From Siphonodentalium dalli (Eukaryota; Mollusca; Scaphopoda; Gadilida; Siphonodentaliidae): a stretch of DNA of 64,000 bases. A model generated the notes under the pieces. The model ran no database searches. It saw only the letters and a program-made list of their open reading frames with translations, and was not told where the DNA came from. Shown here piece by piece: positions 52,602 through 63,290 of this stretch (positions are counted from its first letter, which is position 1; the number at the start of each line of letters is the position of its first letter). Location: contig CP136069.1 of assembly GCA_032622095.1 (NCBI GenBank), forward strand, positions 12,544,036 to 12,608,035. The letters run 5' to 3'. Position numbers and translations under genes: made by a program.

Positions 52602-54614
52602 ATGGCTACTAACTACAAAGTTCCACCTGTATTTGATGAAAATAAATCATATGAACAATGGACCAACGAATTAGAAATTTGGAGGCTTGTGACTGAATTA
52701 GATTCAAAAAAGCAAGCTTTGGCAGTGACACTTTCATTGACTGGTCGTGCGAAGGAAGCAGCCCTCAATATTGCTGCTGCTGACCTTAACAAGGAGACAG
52801 GTTTAGCCACCCTTCTAAATACACTGAATGATGTATTCAAAAAAGACAAGATTGACTCTGCCTACGAGTGCTACAAAAAGTTTGATAGCTATCGTCGGGA
52901 AGACAACATTCATATATCAGAGTTCATTGCAGCCTTCGAATGCCTCTATGTGAAATCAAAGAAGTATGAAATGACACTGCCTGATGCAGTTCTTGCATTT
53001 AAACTGTTGGACAGTGCAAATTTGTCTCAGCAAGAAAGACAACTGACGTTAACTGCATGTTCTGAACTTACTTTTAAAAGTATGAAGTCTGCTCTGAAAA
53101 GAATATTTGGAACTTCGGACAGTGATATTTCACATGGAATACACATTAAGGAAGAAGTATTTACAGCAAGCAGTGATCGTAGACCACAATTTCGATACAA
53201 CAGGTATGCTGGGGGTCAGAAAGTGAACACTGGAAACTCTACTCATGACATTCCGGGAACTAATCCACTAGATGCGAGAGGTAGACGCACCAAATGTGGC
53301 ATCTGTTATTCTATCTTTCACTGGATAAAAGACTGTCCTCAGAGGACAGAATCTGTACATGAAGTACAAAACACTCTGCAAAATGAGGAACCGTCAACTA
53401 ATGTGTGCAACATAACATTAATCACAAAAGAAGAGGAGTTTGATATTTTTCTGACGGAAGGACTTGGCTCAGCTATATTAGACACTGCGTGTACTCGTAC
53501 TGTTTGCGGTACAGATTGGTTGAAATACTATGTTTCTAACAAACTAAAAACTGATGAAAAACAAATCAAGAGTTTTCCTAGTCATCGTGTGTTTCGGTTT
53601 GGAGACGGAAAGAAAGTTTTCTCATATAAGAGAGTAATATTCCCAGCTTGTATTAATGGCACTGAATGCAACATCGATACAGAAGTTGTTGACGTTAAAT
53701 TGCCTCTTCTGTTGAGTAAGACCTCATTGAAACGAGCTGATACCCAACTGGATCTAAAAAATGATGCAGTGACGATGTTTGGTAAAAGTATTCCACTTGA
53801 GTTTACCTCCAGTGGACATTACTGCATCAACCTCATGGACAAGGTAAATACTTATCGTGATAGTTTAACTTCCGAACATGTGTTAATTAATTTTGCCTTG
53901 TTTTCTGATGAGGAAAAGAGAAAGACTTTGACGAAACTTCACAAACAATTTGCGCATGCTTCAATTGTTAAATTAACAAGTTTACTCAGGAAAGCTGATG
54001 AATCACTGGATTTATCCCTTATCGAACCAATTCTCAAAGATATAATTTCTCGTTGTGAAACTTGCTGCAAGTACAAACAAACTCCTCCTCGTCCAGCAGT
54101 AAGTTTACCTTTGGCTTCAAGATTCAATGAAACTGTAGCTGTAGATTTACATCAACTTGAGAACAATCTCTGGTATCTACATATTATTGACTTATTCACA
54201 AAATTTAGTGCTGCCTGCTTGATGGAATGTAAATCTCCGTCGCTATTTGTTGATAAGTTTATGCAACACTGGATAGCAATTCATGGTGCTCCGGCTAAAC
54301 TTTTTAGTGATTTAGGCGGAGAATTCAATAATGCTGTTGTACATGACATGGCTGAGAATTTCAATATTGAAATCAAAACTACTGCAGGATTTAGCCCGTT
54401 TAGCAATGGAATTTGTGAACGCCATAACAAATATCTTACAGAGTTACTCACCAAAGTGAAATACGACACGAAAAGCAAATGGCAAACTGCTTTGAGCTGG
54501 GCACTCATGGCAAAAAATGCTCTTTCAAACATTCAAGGATTCAGCCCATTTCAACTTGTTTATGGAATAAACCCAAATTTACCATCAACTCTGATTGACA
54601 AACCTCCAGCATAG
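52602..54614 (+). CDS. Copia gag, protease and integrase part of the polyprotein (ends at internal TAG)
   Basis: 670 codons from the first ATG after the primer site. Order: gag capsid-like region (about 1-200); CCHC zinc knuckle C232-C235-H240-C245; aspartic protease with D294-T-A; integrase zinc-binding H447, H452, C485, C488; integrase core D515, D570, E606, the last two 35 residues apart as in the classic DD35E. The frame stops at TAG (54612-54614) in the integrase C-terminal region. It continues in the same frame without any other stop to 56849, so the break is one codon. A stop inside integrase is not a normal position for programmed readthrough, so a recent mutation or sequencing error is likelier. 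The RT part could then be made only by suppression or supplied in trans. Confidence 0.92.
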   Translation: MATNYKVPPVFDENKSYEQWTNELEIWRLVTELDSKKQALAVTLSLTGRAKEAALNIAAADLNKETGLATLLNTLNDVFKKDKIDSAYECYKKFDSYRREDNIHISEFIAAFECLYVKSKKYEMTLPDAVLAFKLLDSANLSQQERQLTLTACSELTFKSMKSALKRIFGTSDSDISHGIHIKEEVFTASSDRRPQFRYNRYAGGQKVNTGNSTHDIPGTNPLDARGRRTKCGICYSIFHWIKDCPQRTESVHEVQNTLQNEEPSTNVCNITLITKEEEFDIFLTEGLGSAILDTACTRTVCGTDWLKYYVSNKLKTDEKQIKSFPSHRVFRFGDGKKVFSYKRVIFPACINGTECNIDTEVVDVKLPLLLSKTSLKRADTQLDLKNDAVTMFGKSIPLEFTSSGHYCINLMDKVNTYRDSLTSEHVLINFALFSDEEKRKTLTKLHKQFAHASIVKLTSLLRKADESLDLSLIEPILKDIISRCETCCKYKQTPPRPAVSLPLASRFNETVAVDLHQLENNLWYLHIIDLFTKFSAACLMECKSPSLFVDKFMQHWIAIHGAPAKLFSDLGGEFNNAVVHDMAENFNIEIKTTAGFSPFSNGICERHNKYLTELLTKVKYDTKSKWQTALSWALMAKNALSNIQGFSPFQLVYGINPNLPSTLIDKPPA

Positions 54615-56849
54615 GAAGGTTCAACTGCAAGTTCTGTGATTGGTGAGCATATTGTGTCTCTTCAAACTGCGCGTCGAAGATATATGCAAACTGAGTGTTC
54701 TGAACAAATTCGGCGTGCCTTAAGAAAACAAACCCGTACATTTAACTATAATGAACATTATGTTACAGGAGACAAAGTCTATTACAAACGGCCCAACATC
54801 GACGAATGGAAAGGACCTGGTATAGTGATTGGACAGGAAAGTGCAGTTGTTTTTGTCAGACATGGTGGATTACTGGTGAGAGTGCATGAAAGTAGATTGA
54901 AGAAAGAAACTTTTTTAGATAATTCAAACATTTCTTCAAACACAACATGTATAAAGAAACCTGTTGTATCTCCTCTGAATGACAAATTTGATCAGTTTGA
55001 TGACTCAGACATTCCTAATTCTCCAATTGATGTCAACGATTCAGAGTTGGAATCAGAAACCAGCCAGGTTTCAACAAATTTCTCATCTGTACATCCTGAT
55101 TCTGTACATAAACTTAGATCTGGACAAATAGTTTCATACACAAATGTTGATACTGGTGAAAAAGTCGAAGCCAAAATTCTTGGTCGTGCTGGAAAATCTA
55201 CTGGAAGAAACAAAAATTGGTTCAACATAGAAATTGTTCAACCATCTGCGTTGGAATCCTCACAAATATCGATTGACTTAGGGAAAGTGCATAACCTGTT
55301 AGAATCTTCTGGAAATCCTACAGAAAATGATATTAATTCTGTCATTGGTAGTGTGTCTGATGATTATTGCCTCATTACAAGTGACATCTTTGACGAGGCT
55401 AAATCTACAGAGCTAAAAAACTGGATTGAGAACAGTGTATATGAACGTGTTCCTGATACCAATCAGAAATGTGTGTCCACCCGATGGGTATGTACTTTTA
55501 AAGAAATTGATGAAAACAACAGAGTTCCTAAAGCAAGGCTTGTCGCTCGAGGATTCGAGGAAATTGATAAGGACTCTCTGATAAAAGATTCTCCAACATG
55601 TTCAAGTGATTCCCTACGTTTAATACTTTCTATTTTTGCACAAAAACATTGGCAACCAGCATCAATAGACATTAAAGCCGCATTCTTACAAGGATCAGAC
55701 ATCATACGAGATGTTTATATTCGACCACCTTCTGAGGCCAGTGAAAAACATGTAGTATGGCATCTACTCAAATGTGTTTATGGACTGACAGATGCATCAT
55801 ATCATTGGTACATTAAAGTAAATGAAGTTCTTACAAGTTGTGGGGCAACACGTTCTGTTATTGATCGAGCTGTTTATTACTTTAGAAACAAACAAGGGCT
55901 TCAAGGAATTATGGCTTGTCATGTTGATGATTTTTTGTGGGGAGGATCCAAAGAATTTGAATCTCAAGTAATCGACAAAATTCGTGCAGCATTCAATATC
56001 GGACGTGAGTCAAATACTTGTTTCAAATACATAGGACTTAACCTTAAATGTTCACCAACTGCATTGAAATTCTCTCAGAAAGATTACATTAACAATCTTT
56101 CTACTATAGAACTACCTAAATCCAGATTTGTAGAACCTGATTCAGCTCTAACAGACAGTGAATTGGATCTTGTGCGGTCAAAAATTGGTCAAATTCTGTG
56201 GGTAGCTAATCAAACTCGTCTAGACGTTTCATTCGAAGCTAGTATTCTGGCTAGTGAATTCAAGAAATCCACAGTTAAAACAGTTTTACACATCAATAAA
56301 ATTATAAAGAAAATTAAATCAGAAAATGTCTGTCTAACATATAAACATCTTGGTTCTGAAGATTCACTACATCTTGGTGTATATAGTGATGCCTCATTGG
56401 GAAATTTGGACGATGGTGGTTCTCAAGGAGGTTATTTCATTGTTTTATCGGGTGAAAATGGATATTTCGCACCAATTTCATGGAAGTCCAAGAGAGTCCG
56501 TCGTGTGGTGCGTAGTACACTTGCTAGTGAAACATTAGCATTGAACGAGGCTATTGATGCTGCAATTTCTCTTAGCGTGTTATATGAAGAACTGTTCTCA
56601 TACAAATTACCCATAAAATGCTTCACGGACAACCAGTCACTTATTGACGCAATTCATTCAGAAAAATCTGTGAATGAAAAGAGACTGAGAATAGAAATAG
56701 CGGTCATCAAAGAACTGATTGCATCTAATAAGATATCTTCAGTGACATGGATCGAGACCAAGCAACAACCAGCAGATTGTCTCACAAAACATGGTGCTTC
56801 TAGCCTGTTCATTCTCAGAGCACTAGAGGCTAACAAGATGAATGTATAA
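54615..56849 (+). CDS. Copia integrase tail, reverse transcriptase and RNase H part of the polyprotein
   Basis: Same frame as the preceding gag-pol segment, downstream of the TAG. About 200 residues of integrase tail and linker come first. The RT follows with SIDIKAAFLQG (catalytic D), the HVDD box and VYGLTDA. RNase H carries YSDAS, SETLALNEA, FTDNQSL and PADCLTK (the D-E-D-D residues). All key residues are present. It has no plausible independent start; an internal GTG at 54636 is not credible for a eukaryotic mRNA. It ends 62 bp before the 3' LTR. Reverse transcriptase and RNase H copy the RNA genome inside the particle. Confidence 0.9.
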   Translation, partial: EGSTASSVIGEHIVSLQTARRRYMQTECSEQIRRALRKQTRTFNYNEHYVTGDKVYYKRPNIDEWKGPGIVIGQESAVVFVRHGGLLVRVHESRLKKETFLDNSNISSNTTCIKKPVVSPLNDKFDQFDDSDIPNSPIDVNDSELESETSQVSTNFSSVHPDSVHKLRSGQIVSYTNVDTGEKVEAKILGRAGKSTGRNKNWFNIEIVQPSALESSQISIDLGKVHNLLESSGNPTENDINSVIGSVSDDYCLITSDIFDEAKSTELKNWIENSVYERVPDTNQKCVSTRWVCTFKEIDENNRVPKARLVARGFEEIDKDSLIKDSPTCSSDSLRLILSIFAQKHWQPASIDIKAAFLQGSDIIRDVYIRPPSEASEKHVVWHLLKCVYGLTDASYHWYIKVNEVLTSCGATRSVIDRAVYYFRNKQGLQGIMACHVDDFLWGGSKEFESQVIDKIRAAFNIGRESNTCFKYIGLNLKCSPTALKFSQKDYINNLSTIELPKSRFVEPDSALTDSELDLVRSKIGQILWVANQTRLDVSFEASILASEFKKSTVKTVLHINKIIKKIKSENVCLTYKHLGSEDSLHLGVYSDASLGNLDDGGSQGGYFIVLSGENGYFAPISWKSKRVRRVVRSTLASETLALNEAIDAAISLSVLYEELFSYKLPIKCFTDNQSLIDAIHSEKSVNEKRLRIEIAVIKELIASNKISSVTWIETKQQPADCLTKHGASSLFILRALEANKMNV

Positions 56850-56896
56850 TACAGTCAACAAATGTGTATATAGTTTGTACAGTATATATCTATGTT

Positions 56897-56911
56897 AAAA
56901 GAAGGGGAGAT
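56897..56911 (+). other. Polypurine tract
   Basis: AAAAGAAGGGGAGA lies immediately before the 3' LTR, in the expected position for plus-strand priming. Confidence 0.85.
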
Positions 56912-57092
56912 TGTGAGATTGTGATTATTAGATATACAGTATAGAAACAGACTATAGATTGACAAAGGTGAAAGAGACTATAGTGTGGTGAAAAGAGGGA
57001 GAACAACCAAGATGGCCGTTGAAGGTGAAAGGAAATAGTGTTTCCAGGTTGTTCATCCATAAGTATTTGATAACCATTCTACCTTAGTTTCA
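56912..57092 (+). repeat. 3' LTR of the copia element
   Basis: 181 bp, identical by eye to the 5' LTR, followed by the duplicated GAAGC. Confidence 0.95.
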
Positions 57093-57097
57093 GAAGC

Positions 57098-58032
57098 TGG
57101 ATCCTGTCCAGAGTGGTTTATTGGAATTTTGTAAATAGTTTTAGAACGTACCCCACAAAAACAAGATTTCATTTAATGCCAAAAGTAGAATTAGATTTTT
57201 TTTGAATATTACTCCCAATGAGTTAAAAAGATGCCAAAATGTTTTAATAAGATCACCAGTTGCAGATTGCTGACTATATGCCATGCTAAGCGCATGTCAC
57301 ATAACGTTTCGGCTCGTTACCTGCAAGACGTTGTACTAAGCCAGCTAGTTTTCAAGAAAATAATCATTTTGACGTGCTATCAGAAAATGCATGTAAACAA
57401 CACATTAAATGATCTTATCATCACTTACCTTTTTCTATCACGGTAGATGATATATCATTTTAAATAGAGATTAATCGAGGAAATGTCAGATGATTAGTCA
57501 CCTTCAGGGGATTTCCTGAATTCCCGGGCTCCACGTGTACACATACATGTAGTACGTCTTTTGAATGAAAGTCCATTATAGATGAGCAGCGGGGCAGTAG
57601 GGTCCTGTGAATCCGCATTTTAATTTTGAAACGAATCGGCCAAATGATTCTGAATCGCATCTATAAATGAATCGATTGTATGTCTATCCAATTAAGTGTG
57701 CATTCTTTGTGGCCCTCTCTGTTATACAATAAAGAAACAGTATGAGAAGCAATATTGAAGCCAGAAAGAAATCGCATTCACAAGTTTGACATATACAATG
57801 TATATGAAATTGTAAGTCTTACAATGATTCGATGGTCTATAGTATAGCTCAGTTGACAGCATTGTTATTTATATGCATTGATATCATAATATATCTTCGC
57901 GAAACAGCAATGTGGTCGGTTGAAGTAATGAGAATGCAACTGGTGCCAATGGTTCGATACAATTCGAATCAGGAGAGCCGATTTTGAATTGAATCAAATC
58001 GAATCAGATGAAAGATTCCGAATCGCATCATA
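57098..58032. other. Gene-free stretch between the two autonomous transposons
   Basis: A minus-strand donor-like AAAAAG/GTAAGT occurs near 57428 (inverse), but the open sequence before it is short and unlike the missing eL28 exon. Short GAATCG/AATCGAATC words recur near 57960-58030. No gene called. Confidence 0.45.
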
Positions 58033-58148
58033 TTAACCCTTTACCCAACAGAACGGCCCTGTGCCAATGCATTCTCTTATATATGCAGGTCGACCATAGG
58101 TCGCCTCGCATATATAAGAGAATGCATTGGCTTAACTCATTCAGTGCC

Positions 58149-58214
58149 GGCGACGTATATATACGTCGCCCACGTTATTCTAACCATTTGCCGGCGACGT
58201 ATATATACGTCGCC
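58149..58214. repeat. Two copies of a 22-bp palindrome next to the piggyBac left end
   Basis: The half-site GGCGACGTATA and its inverse form perfect 22-bp palindromes at 58149-58170 and 58193-58214. Their position suggests transposase-binding subterminal repeats (inference). They are not present at the right end. Confidence 0.85.
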
Positions 58215-58354
58215 CGTTGTGGTTTATTTTCAATTCCTACATTTATTCCCACAAGAGAACACATTCGATATTATCATACTTATTTGGTAGATATATCGTC
58301 TACCTCACATTCTCCGTAATTTTTCTGTCACAAATGGACGAAAATAAGTTTACC

Positions 58355-58560
58355 TGCGCATGCGCAGATGACTTATTGAGACATTATTTACTGGTCAGGC
58401 CACAAATACCGGATCAGCTCCATTTATAAATGTTTGATATATAATTGTTCTCATATACATGCTGCCGATATTACATCACACGTCCATCATATATTGGATC
58501 AACCTAATGTATGTGTATATACCTCTCATAGGGCAGGGGTCATTTATTTGCGCATGCGCA
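58355..58560. promoter_or_regulatory. Two NRF-1-type palindromes in the piggyBac 5' region
   Basis: TGCGCATGCGCA occurs at 58355-58366 and 58549-58560, the core of the animal NRF-1 site. They lie 1.5 kb upstream of the transposase ATG, so they could drive the transposase or a nearby host transcript. Function is inference. Confidence 0.45.
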
Positions 58561-60094
58561 ACAGACCATTTCGCCGAAATTCACTATAAAAACAGCGTTT
58601 GTTGTCCAACTTATTACCCCGCTGCGCTATGTTGTTTGTCGACAATAACACTTCATAACATCGACATGTTAGTAGTCTATTGACACCAGTGTATAGGGCT
58701 ATACCGTACATATTCTAAGTCCCACATCAAATCTAAGTGTAACCGTGTATAGGTGTGTGCTATAGAACATAGATTTAGCCAACATGTTATAAAATATAAT
58801 TGAGTTTTGGCGGGAAATGCGAACACATGCGTCGTTGTCTGTGCTTGGGGACCCAGGAGTGGGCAACGAAACTATTATCGACCGTACTTTGACTTTATCT
58901 CCATATATATATTGGGGGCCCGGGGGTATGTTTTTTTTAGTGTATCCTCCATGCATGTAACATGGCTCAAATGAACGGTGTTGTCACTATGAAATCCCGC
59001 TATAAAGACTGATTTGGGACAGGTTCCATATTATGATTAATCCACGCAAATCTCGTGCATAAAAATGTCCGGACCCAGTGAGCCTGTTACCTTTACCTAG
59101 CTGGTAGATACCTCCTTTGGTAGGAGAACCGCCTGTTGGCATATGTTAATCCCTACTCTGGCTAACTCAGCAATTCGGAATTCTTTGATCAAATTATGTA
59201 ATCGTACGACAGCACGGGATCTCCGAGCGTGAGTAGTTTCAACCATGCTAATCACGTGCACAAATATATCCGGAATTTTTTTATGTTACGACATATGTAT
59301 TACGCTGTATATAACGTCGCTATTCCAATGCACACCAAACATTACGTTGTAGTTTTGGCGCTTTGATTTCAAAGGGTTACACTGTACCGATAACACAATG
59401 TGCTCAATTGACCGCCTTTTCACCAGTATTCTGTTTAACCCCCGATTCCCGTTGCTGTCTGATTTTTTATGAGATATGCTACTGACTTTTGGTACATGTA
59501 TGAATCAAAAAGATCATCTGCGAGGGGATTGATGCCGTCCTACAGACGCTGAGCCGTTGGCCTACGAACGGAAACCCTGTTGATCGATCAGGTTCGATGA
59601 AGTACGTCTTTGCTATCGTATATACATGTAGGCCAGCGATGAAAAAAACATTATGTCCATAAATCATGTACATAAATCATAAAAATCAATTTGGCGAGAT
59701 TGCTCTCAAAACTGTGGGTATAGGCCTAATCCACGGCGTAATTATATGAATTAATTGCAGGCGAAATTTTGGAGCATCAGCGCATATACATTTATTAAAT
59801 TATGGGTCAAGTGTTAGTGGGTGGGGAGTCGATGAACTATCGTGCGTACTAAAACATGAGTAAAATTCATGCATCATTATTTCCGGATTCACAGACGTTG
59901 TTGAATCCATTTCCCGTTTCATGTTTTGTGTCAACTCCAAAACAAGTTCAATGTCACGACTCACAACCCTTCGCTGGTGAACTTTTCAAGATTTAATAGA
60001 CATTTAACATATAAACTGCAACAAGCTTCGATCGAAACGAATATCTATTCCACCGAGGCGATACAGTGTTGATGCTGCAATCGAGCGTATTATT

Positions 60095-61837
60095 ATGGAT
60101 AGTGACAGTGATAGCGACTTCTATGTGTCAGAATCTGACAGCGAAAGCGACAGCGACAACGTAAACGTGACTCCGGCAACGTCATCGAGTAGTATACGGC
60201 AGACCAGTTCAGTCAATGATTCAAATAAGCAAAATACTTGGAGCACACAAGGGCTGAAATCAGTAAAAAAGATTCCTTTCACTGGGCAACCTGGTCTCAA
60301 GGTGCCGGTCCCTGCAGATGCAGATTTACTCACATATCTCAATTTATTTCTAGATGAATCTGTCTATGAAAACATATCAGTGGAAACAAACAGGTATTAT
60401 GATCAATTCCAAGCAGCAGCATCAAACTCGAATAATGAGACAAAGCCCCACAGTAGAGTAAAACACTGGACCCCTACAGACCCAAATGAAATAAAACTGT
60501 TCATAACCCTGATATATGCTATGGGGCTGTTACAGAAACCAACTATTCCGAGTTATTGGTCCACTCAGGGAATATTATCGACTCCAGACTTCGCATCCGT
60601 AATGACCAGAAATAGGTTTCAGCTGATTTTAAAATTCCTACACTTTAACAATAATCAACTGCACCCTCCAGGGAACAAACTATACAAAGTGTCGCCTCTG
60701 CTTGACCACCTTAACACCAAGTTTCCGGAAGTATACTATCCAGGACAGAACTTAGCAGTGGATGAGACAATGGTGCCGTGGACAGGTCGACTTAGTTGGA
60801 AACAGTATATCCCGATAAAACCTATTAAATACGGAATGAAACTTTTCCAACTCTGTGAATCAGAAACGGGATACTCTGTCAAATTCAGTGTTTATACGGG
60901 AGCGGAACAAAGCAATGTAACCGAGACGGGCGATCACTCTAAAACAGAAAATGTCGTGGCAGGGTTGATGGAAAGGTACTTAGATAAGGGCCACTGTGTT
61001 TACACAGATAACTATTATACTGGTTTGCCATTGGTGAATAGGTTATACAAGCGCGGCACTATGGCTTGCGGAACAGTGAGGAAGAACAGGAAGGGTCTGC
61101 CACAGGAAGTAAAGGGAGCAAAATTGAAGAGAGGAGAGGTGTCGGCGCAGAAGGAAGGTCCGGTGATGTGTATTAAGTGGATGGACAAGAAAGAAGTCAT
61201 GCTCTTGAGCACTTGCCACACTGATGCTATAATTCCAAGTGGAAAAATCGATCGCAAAACGAAGAAGCTGATCGAGAAACCAGAAGTTATTGTAGAATAT
61301 AACCAGCATATGAACGGTGTCGATACCTGTGACCAAAATGTTGGCTACTATTCTATGCGACGCAAGACCATGAAGTGGTATGTCAAACTGGCCATATACT
61401 TCATCAACCTCGCTAGGGTGCAGGCATACGTTATATACAGAAAAAACACGAATGCCACCAAACCCATGAAACAGTATGAGTTCACCGTTGAGCTCATTGA
61501 AGAGATGAGAGCTACATGTCAACCCTTGAACCCTGGACGGGTCTTACACATCTCCGATGGCGAGCGTCTCACTGATCGACATTTCCCAAGTTCAATACCG
61601 GGCACTGTGAAAGTTAAGAATCCAGCAAAAAGGTGCATGTGTTGTTGTGTGAATACTGGGGAGAGGCGTCAGCGAGGGATACATGCACCTCGACGCCGAG
61701 AAACGAGGTATGAGTGCTTGAGGTGTGGTGTTTCCCTGTGTATCATTCCATGCTTCGAAATTTACCATACACAGCGGGACTATAAACGAGCAGCTGCAAT
61801 TCACTTCGGAGAATTGGCAGCAAGTGACAGTGAATAA
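60095..61837 (+). CDS. piggyBac transposase (DDE_Tnp_1_7 family), intact
   Basis: 580 residues in a single exon, close to the usual ~590. The start is the first ATG of a Ser/Asp-rich acidic tail (MDSDSDSDFY). The N-terminal domain runs to about 200 with the RNRFQLILKFLHFN motif. The catalytic domain has D223 (AVDETMVPW), D305 (YTDNYYTG) and D410 with D413 (MNGVDTCDQN), the DDD triad expected of piggyBac. The C-terminal Cys-rich zinc domain is C514, C516-C518, C541, C544, C549, C553. The enzyme cuts and rejoins at TTAA without footprint. The protein resembles PGBD4-type domesticated copies, but intact ends and TTAA flanks show a transposon and not a host gene. No internal stop or frameshift is seen. 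It acts in the nucleus. Confidence 0.95.
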   Translation: MDSDSDSDFYVSESDSESDSDNVNVTPATSSSSIRQTSSVNDSNKQNTWSTQGLKSVKKIPFTGQPGLKVPVPADADLLTYLNLFLDESVYENISVETNRYYDQFQAAASNSNNETKPHSRVKHWTPTDPNEIKLFITLIYAMGLLQKPTIPSYWSTQGILSTPDFASVMTRNRFQLILKFLHFNNNQLHPPGNKLYKVSPLLDHLNTKFPEVYYPGQNLAVDETMVPWTGRLSWKQYIPIKPIKYGMKLFQLCESETGYSVKFSVYTGAEQSNVTETGDHSKTENVVAGLMERYLDKGHCVYTDNYYTGLPLVNRLYKRGTMACGTVRKNRKGLPQEVKGAKLKRGEVSAQKEGPVMCIKWMDKKEVMLLSTCHTDAIIPSGKIDRKTKKLIEKPEVIVEYNQHMNGVDTCDQNVGYYSMRRKTMKWYVKLAIYFINLARVQAYVIYRKNTNATKPMKQYEFTVELIEEMRATCQPLNPGRVLHISDGERLTDRHFPSSIPGTVKVKNPAKRCMCCCVNTGERRQRGIHAPRRRETRYECLRCGVSLCIIPCFEIYHTQRDYKRAAAIHFGELAASDSE

Positions 61838-62623
61838 CTATGAACCGACCCCCACTGTTATTGTTAACGTCACACCGTTAATCTATTTGTCACACTGTAT
61901 TCAACGTTGTAGCAATTGATTACCCAACTTTATTGAAGTTATCGTATTCACCTATTTTATCCCCTTATTACAGAATCGTTACAAAATATAATTGTGGGTG
62001 ACCATATATGCCAACGACATATATATTTGCAGAATCAGGTTGGGTCCTCATGTGGAATATGTGCAACTTCACATGTATATTATATAAACGATACATGTAT
62101 CTCAGATATACAAAATAAGTTGAGTGGCATAACATGGCTTTATCACAGTATGACAAGTAGCCGATGTGATATATATAGTGGTTGTACATGCAGATAATGG
62201 TAACACAGGTTTAAACATATATATGGTATCATGCACCTGTGTAATAGTACTAGTACAGTATATCAACACATGTTAACACAGCATAGCGGGATCGAATGTC
62301 TAACTGCCGGGCACACTATGGTTTTATTCCCATGTTTACATTTGCGTTATTGTGTTTGTTTATATGCAACAACCGTTACATACATATGGCTAATTATTTT
62401 GCAGGGCTAAAACCATTATGCAGATTGTTGACGCAAATAATAAAAACTAAAGAAGAGGTGCACTGTACATTAATATATGCAGATAATCACTCACTTGAAA
62501 TATGTAGACCGGAAAGGTACTTGTTATGCCTAAACTTTCAGATATAATATTAAAAACTATAATTGCATACCCGAATATCCAGCCTGATCGGGATTTGACC
62601 ATATACATGTTGGTAAATTAAAA

Positions 62624-62626
<3 letters not shown>
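61838..62626. other. 3' non-coding part of the piggyBac element
   Basis: AT-rich with TACATGTA words. The 83-codon frame at 62296-62547 has no recognisable motif. No AATAAA is obvious within 150 bp after the stop. Confidence 0.45.
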
Positions 62627-62667
<41 letters not shown>

Positions 62668-62676
62668 GTATGTATG

Positions 62677-62720
<44 letters not shown>

Positions 62721-62790
62721 TATGTGTATATATATATATTGATTATATATATATGTATAAAGTTATATTTATATATATATATTCAGTATA
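62627..62790. repeat. (TA)n microsatellite
   Basis: Nearly uninterrupted TA repeats with TATG and ATTCAG interruptions, inside the piggyBac element. Confidence 0.9.
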
Positions 62791-63290
62791 TACGCGTGAC
62801 CGGTCATAGTTGTGTACAATGACTGAACATTCGTATAATCTATATGCGTGAAAAATACATTGGACTGATATGTGTCACTAAGAATAATTATTGTTTCCAT
62901 GGCAACCCCCACATTTGACCCCAACCGAAGTTATACAAAGTTCTAACACAACCCTGCCCTGTATATAAACACGTTGGTGAGTCACTGGTGAAGCTGAGTT
63001 AGCAATAAACTATGATTTGTCCAGATAAAATAGCGAAAATTGACAAAAATCGTTAAAACTAACACCCGTTGCCATGGAAACCATCATATTGTCACCCCAT
63101 AACAACATTCTGACAACTGACTAGTAATGCTGGGGTCAAGGACTATTGACATGTGTAATATCAGCGAGCTATATTATTTGTCTGTGTAGTAACGTATCCT
63201 CAAACGCATAGCGTCCAAATTCCCAGGAAATCGCCAGGAAACCTGGCACTCTAGCCTACGAAAATCCCAGGAAACACGGCACTGAATGAG
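62791..63290. other. piggyBac right non-coding end
   Basis: No gene. GTTTCCATGGCAAC and GTTGCCATGGAAAC at about 62892 and 63068 form an inverted pair. The TCCCAGGAAA repeats precede the right end. Confidence 0.5.

Larger units (their letters stand above)
52399..57092 (+). mobile_element. Ty1/copia-type LTR retrotransposon, recent insertion
   Basis: 4,694 bp between 5-bp duplications GAAGC (52394-52398 and 57093-57097). The two 181-bp LTRs begin TGTGAGATTG and end TTAGTTTCA. By eye they are identical over their whole length, which implies a very recent insertion. A primer-binding site follows the 5' LTR and a polypurine tract precedes the 3' LTR. The gene order gag, protease, integrase, RT, RNase H in one frame is the copia order (integrase before RT). 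The only defect seen is an in-frame TAG at 54612-54614. Confidence 0.95.
58136..63290 (+). mobile_element. Autonomous piggyBac transposon, TTAA-flanked
   Basis: 5,155 bp between TTAA at 58132-58135 and 63291-63294. Ends CTCATTCAGTGCCG and, inverted, CGGCACTGAATGAG (14 bp). A pair of 22-bp palindromes follows the left end. Near the right end TCCCAGGAAA occurs twice as a subterminal repeat. It carries one intact transposase gene (60095-61837). The 1.9-kb 5' and 1.4-kb 3' non-coding parts are long for a piggyBac. Target, ends and protein agree, so the element is complete and possibly still active. Confidence 0.92.

Noticed and set aside
54636-56849. Independent second gene starting at GTG
   Set aside because: It is the same reading frame as the preceding gag-pol segment, separated only by one TAG; a GTG start is not expected in an animal mRNA.
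61043-61522. 159-codon minus-strand frame
   Set aside because: Antisense shadow of the piggyBac transposase gene.
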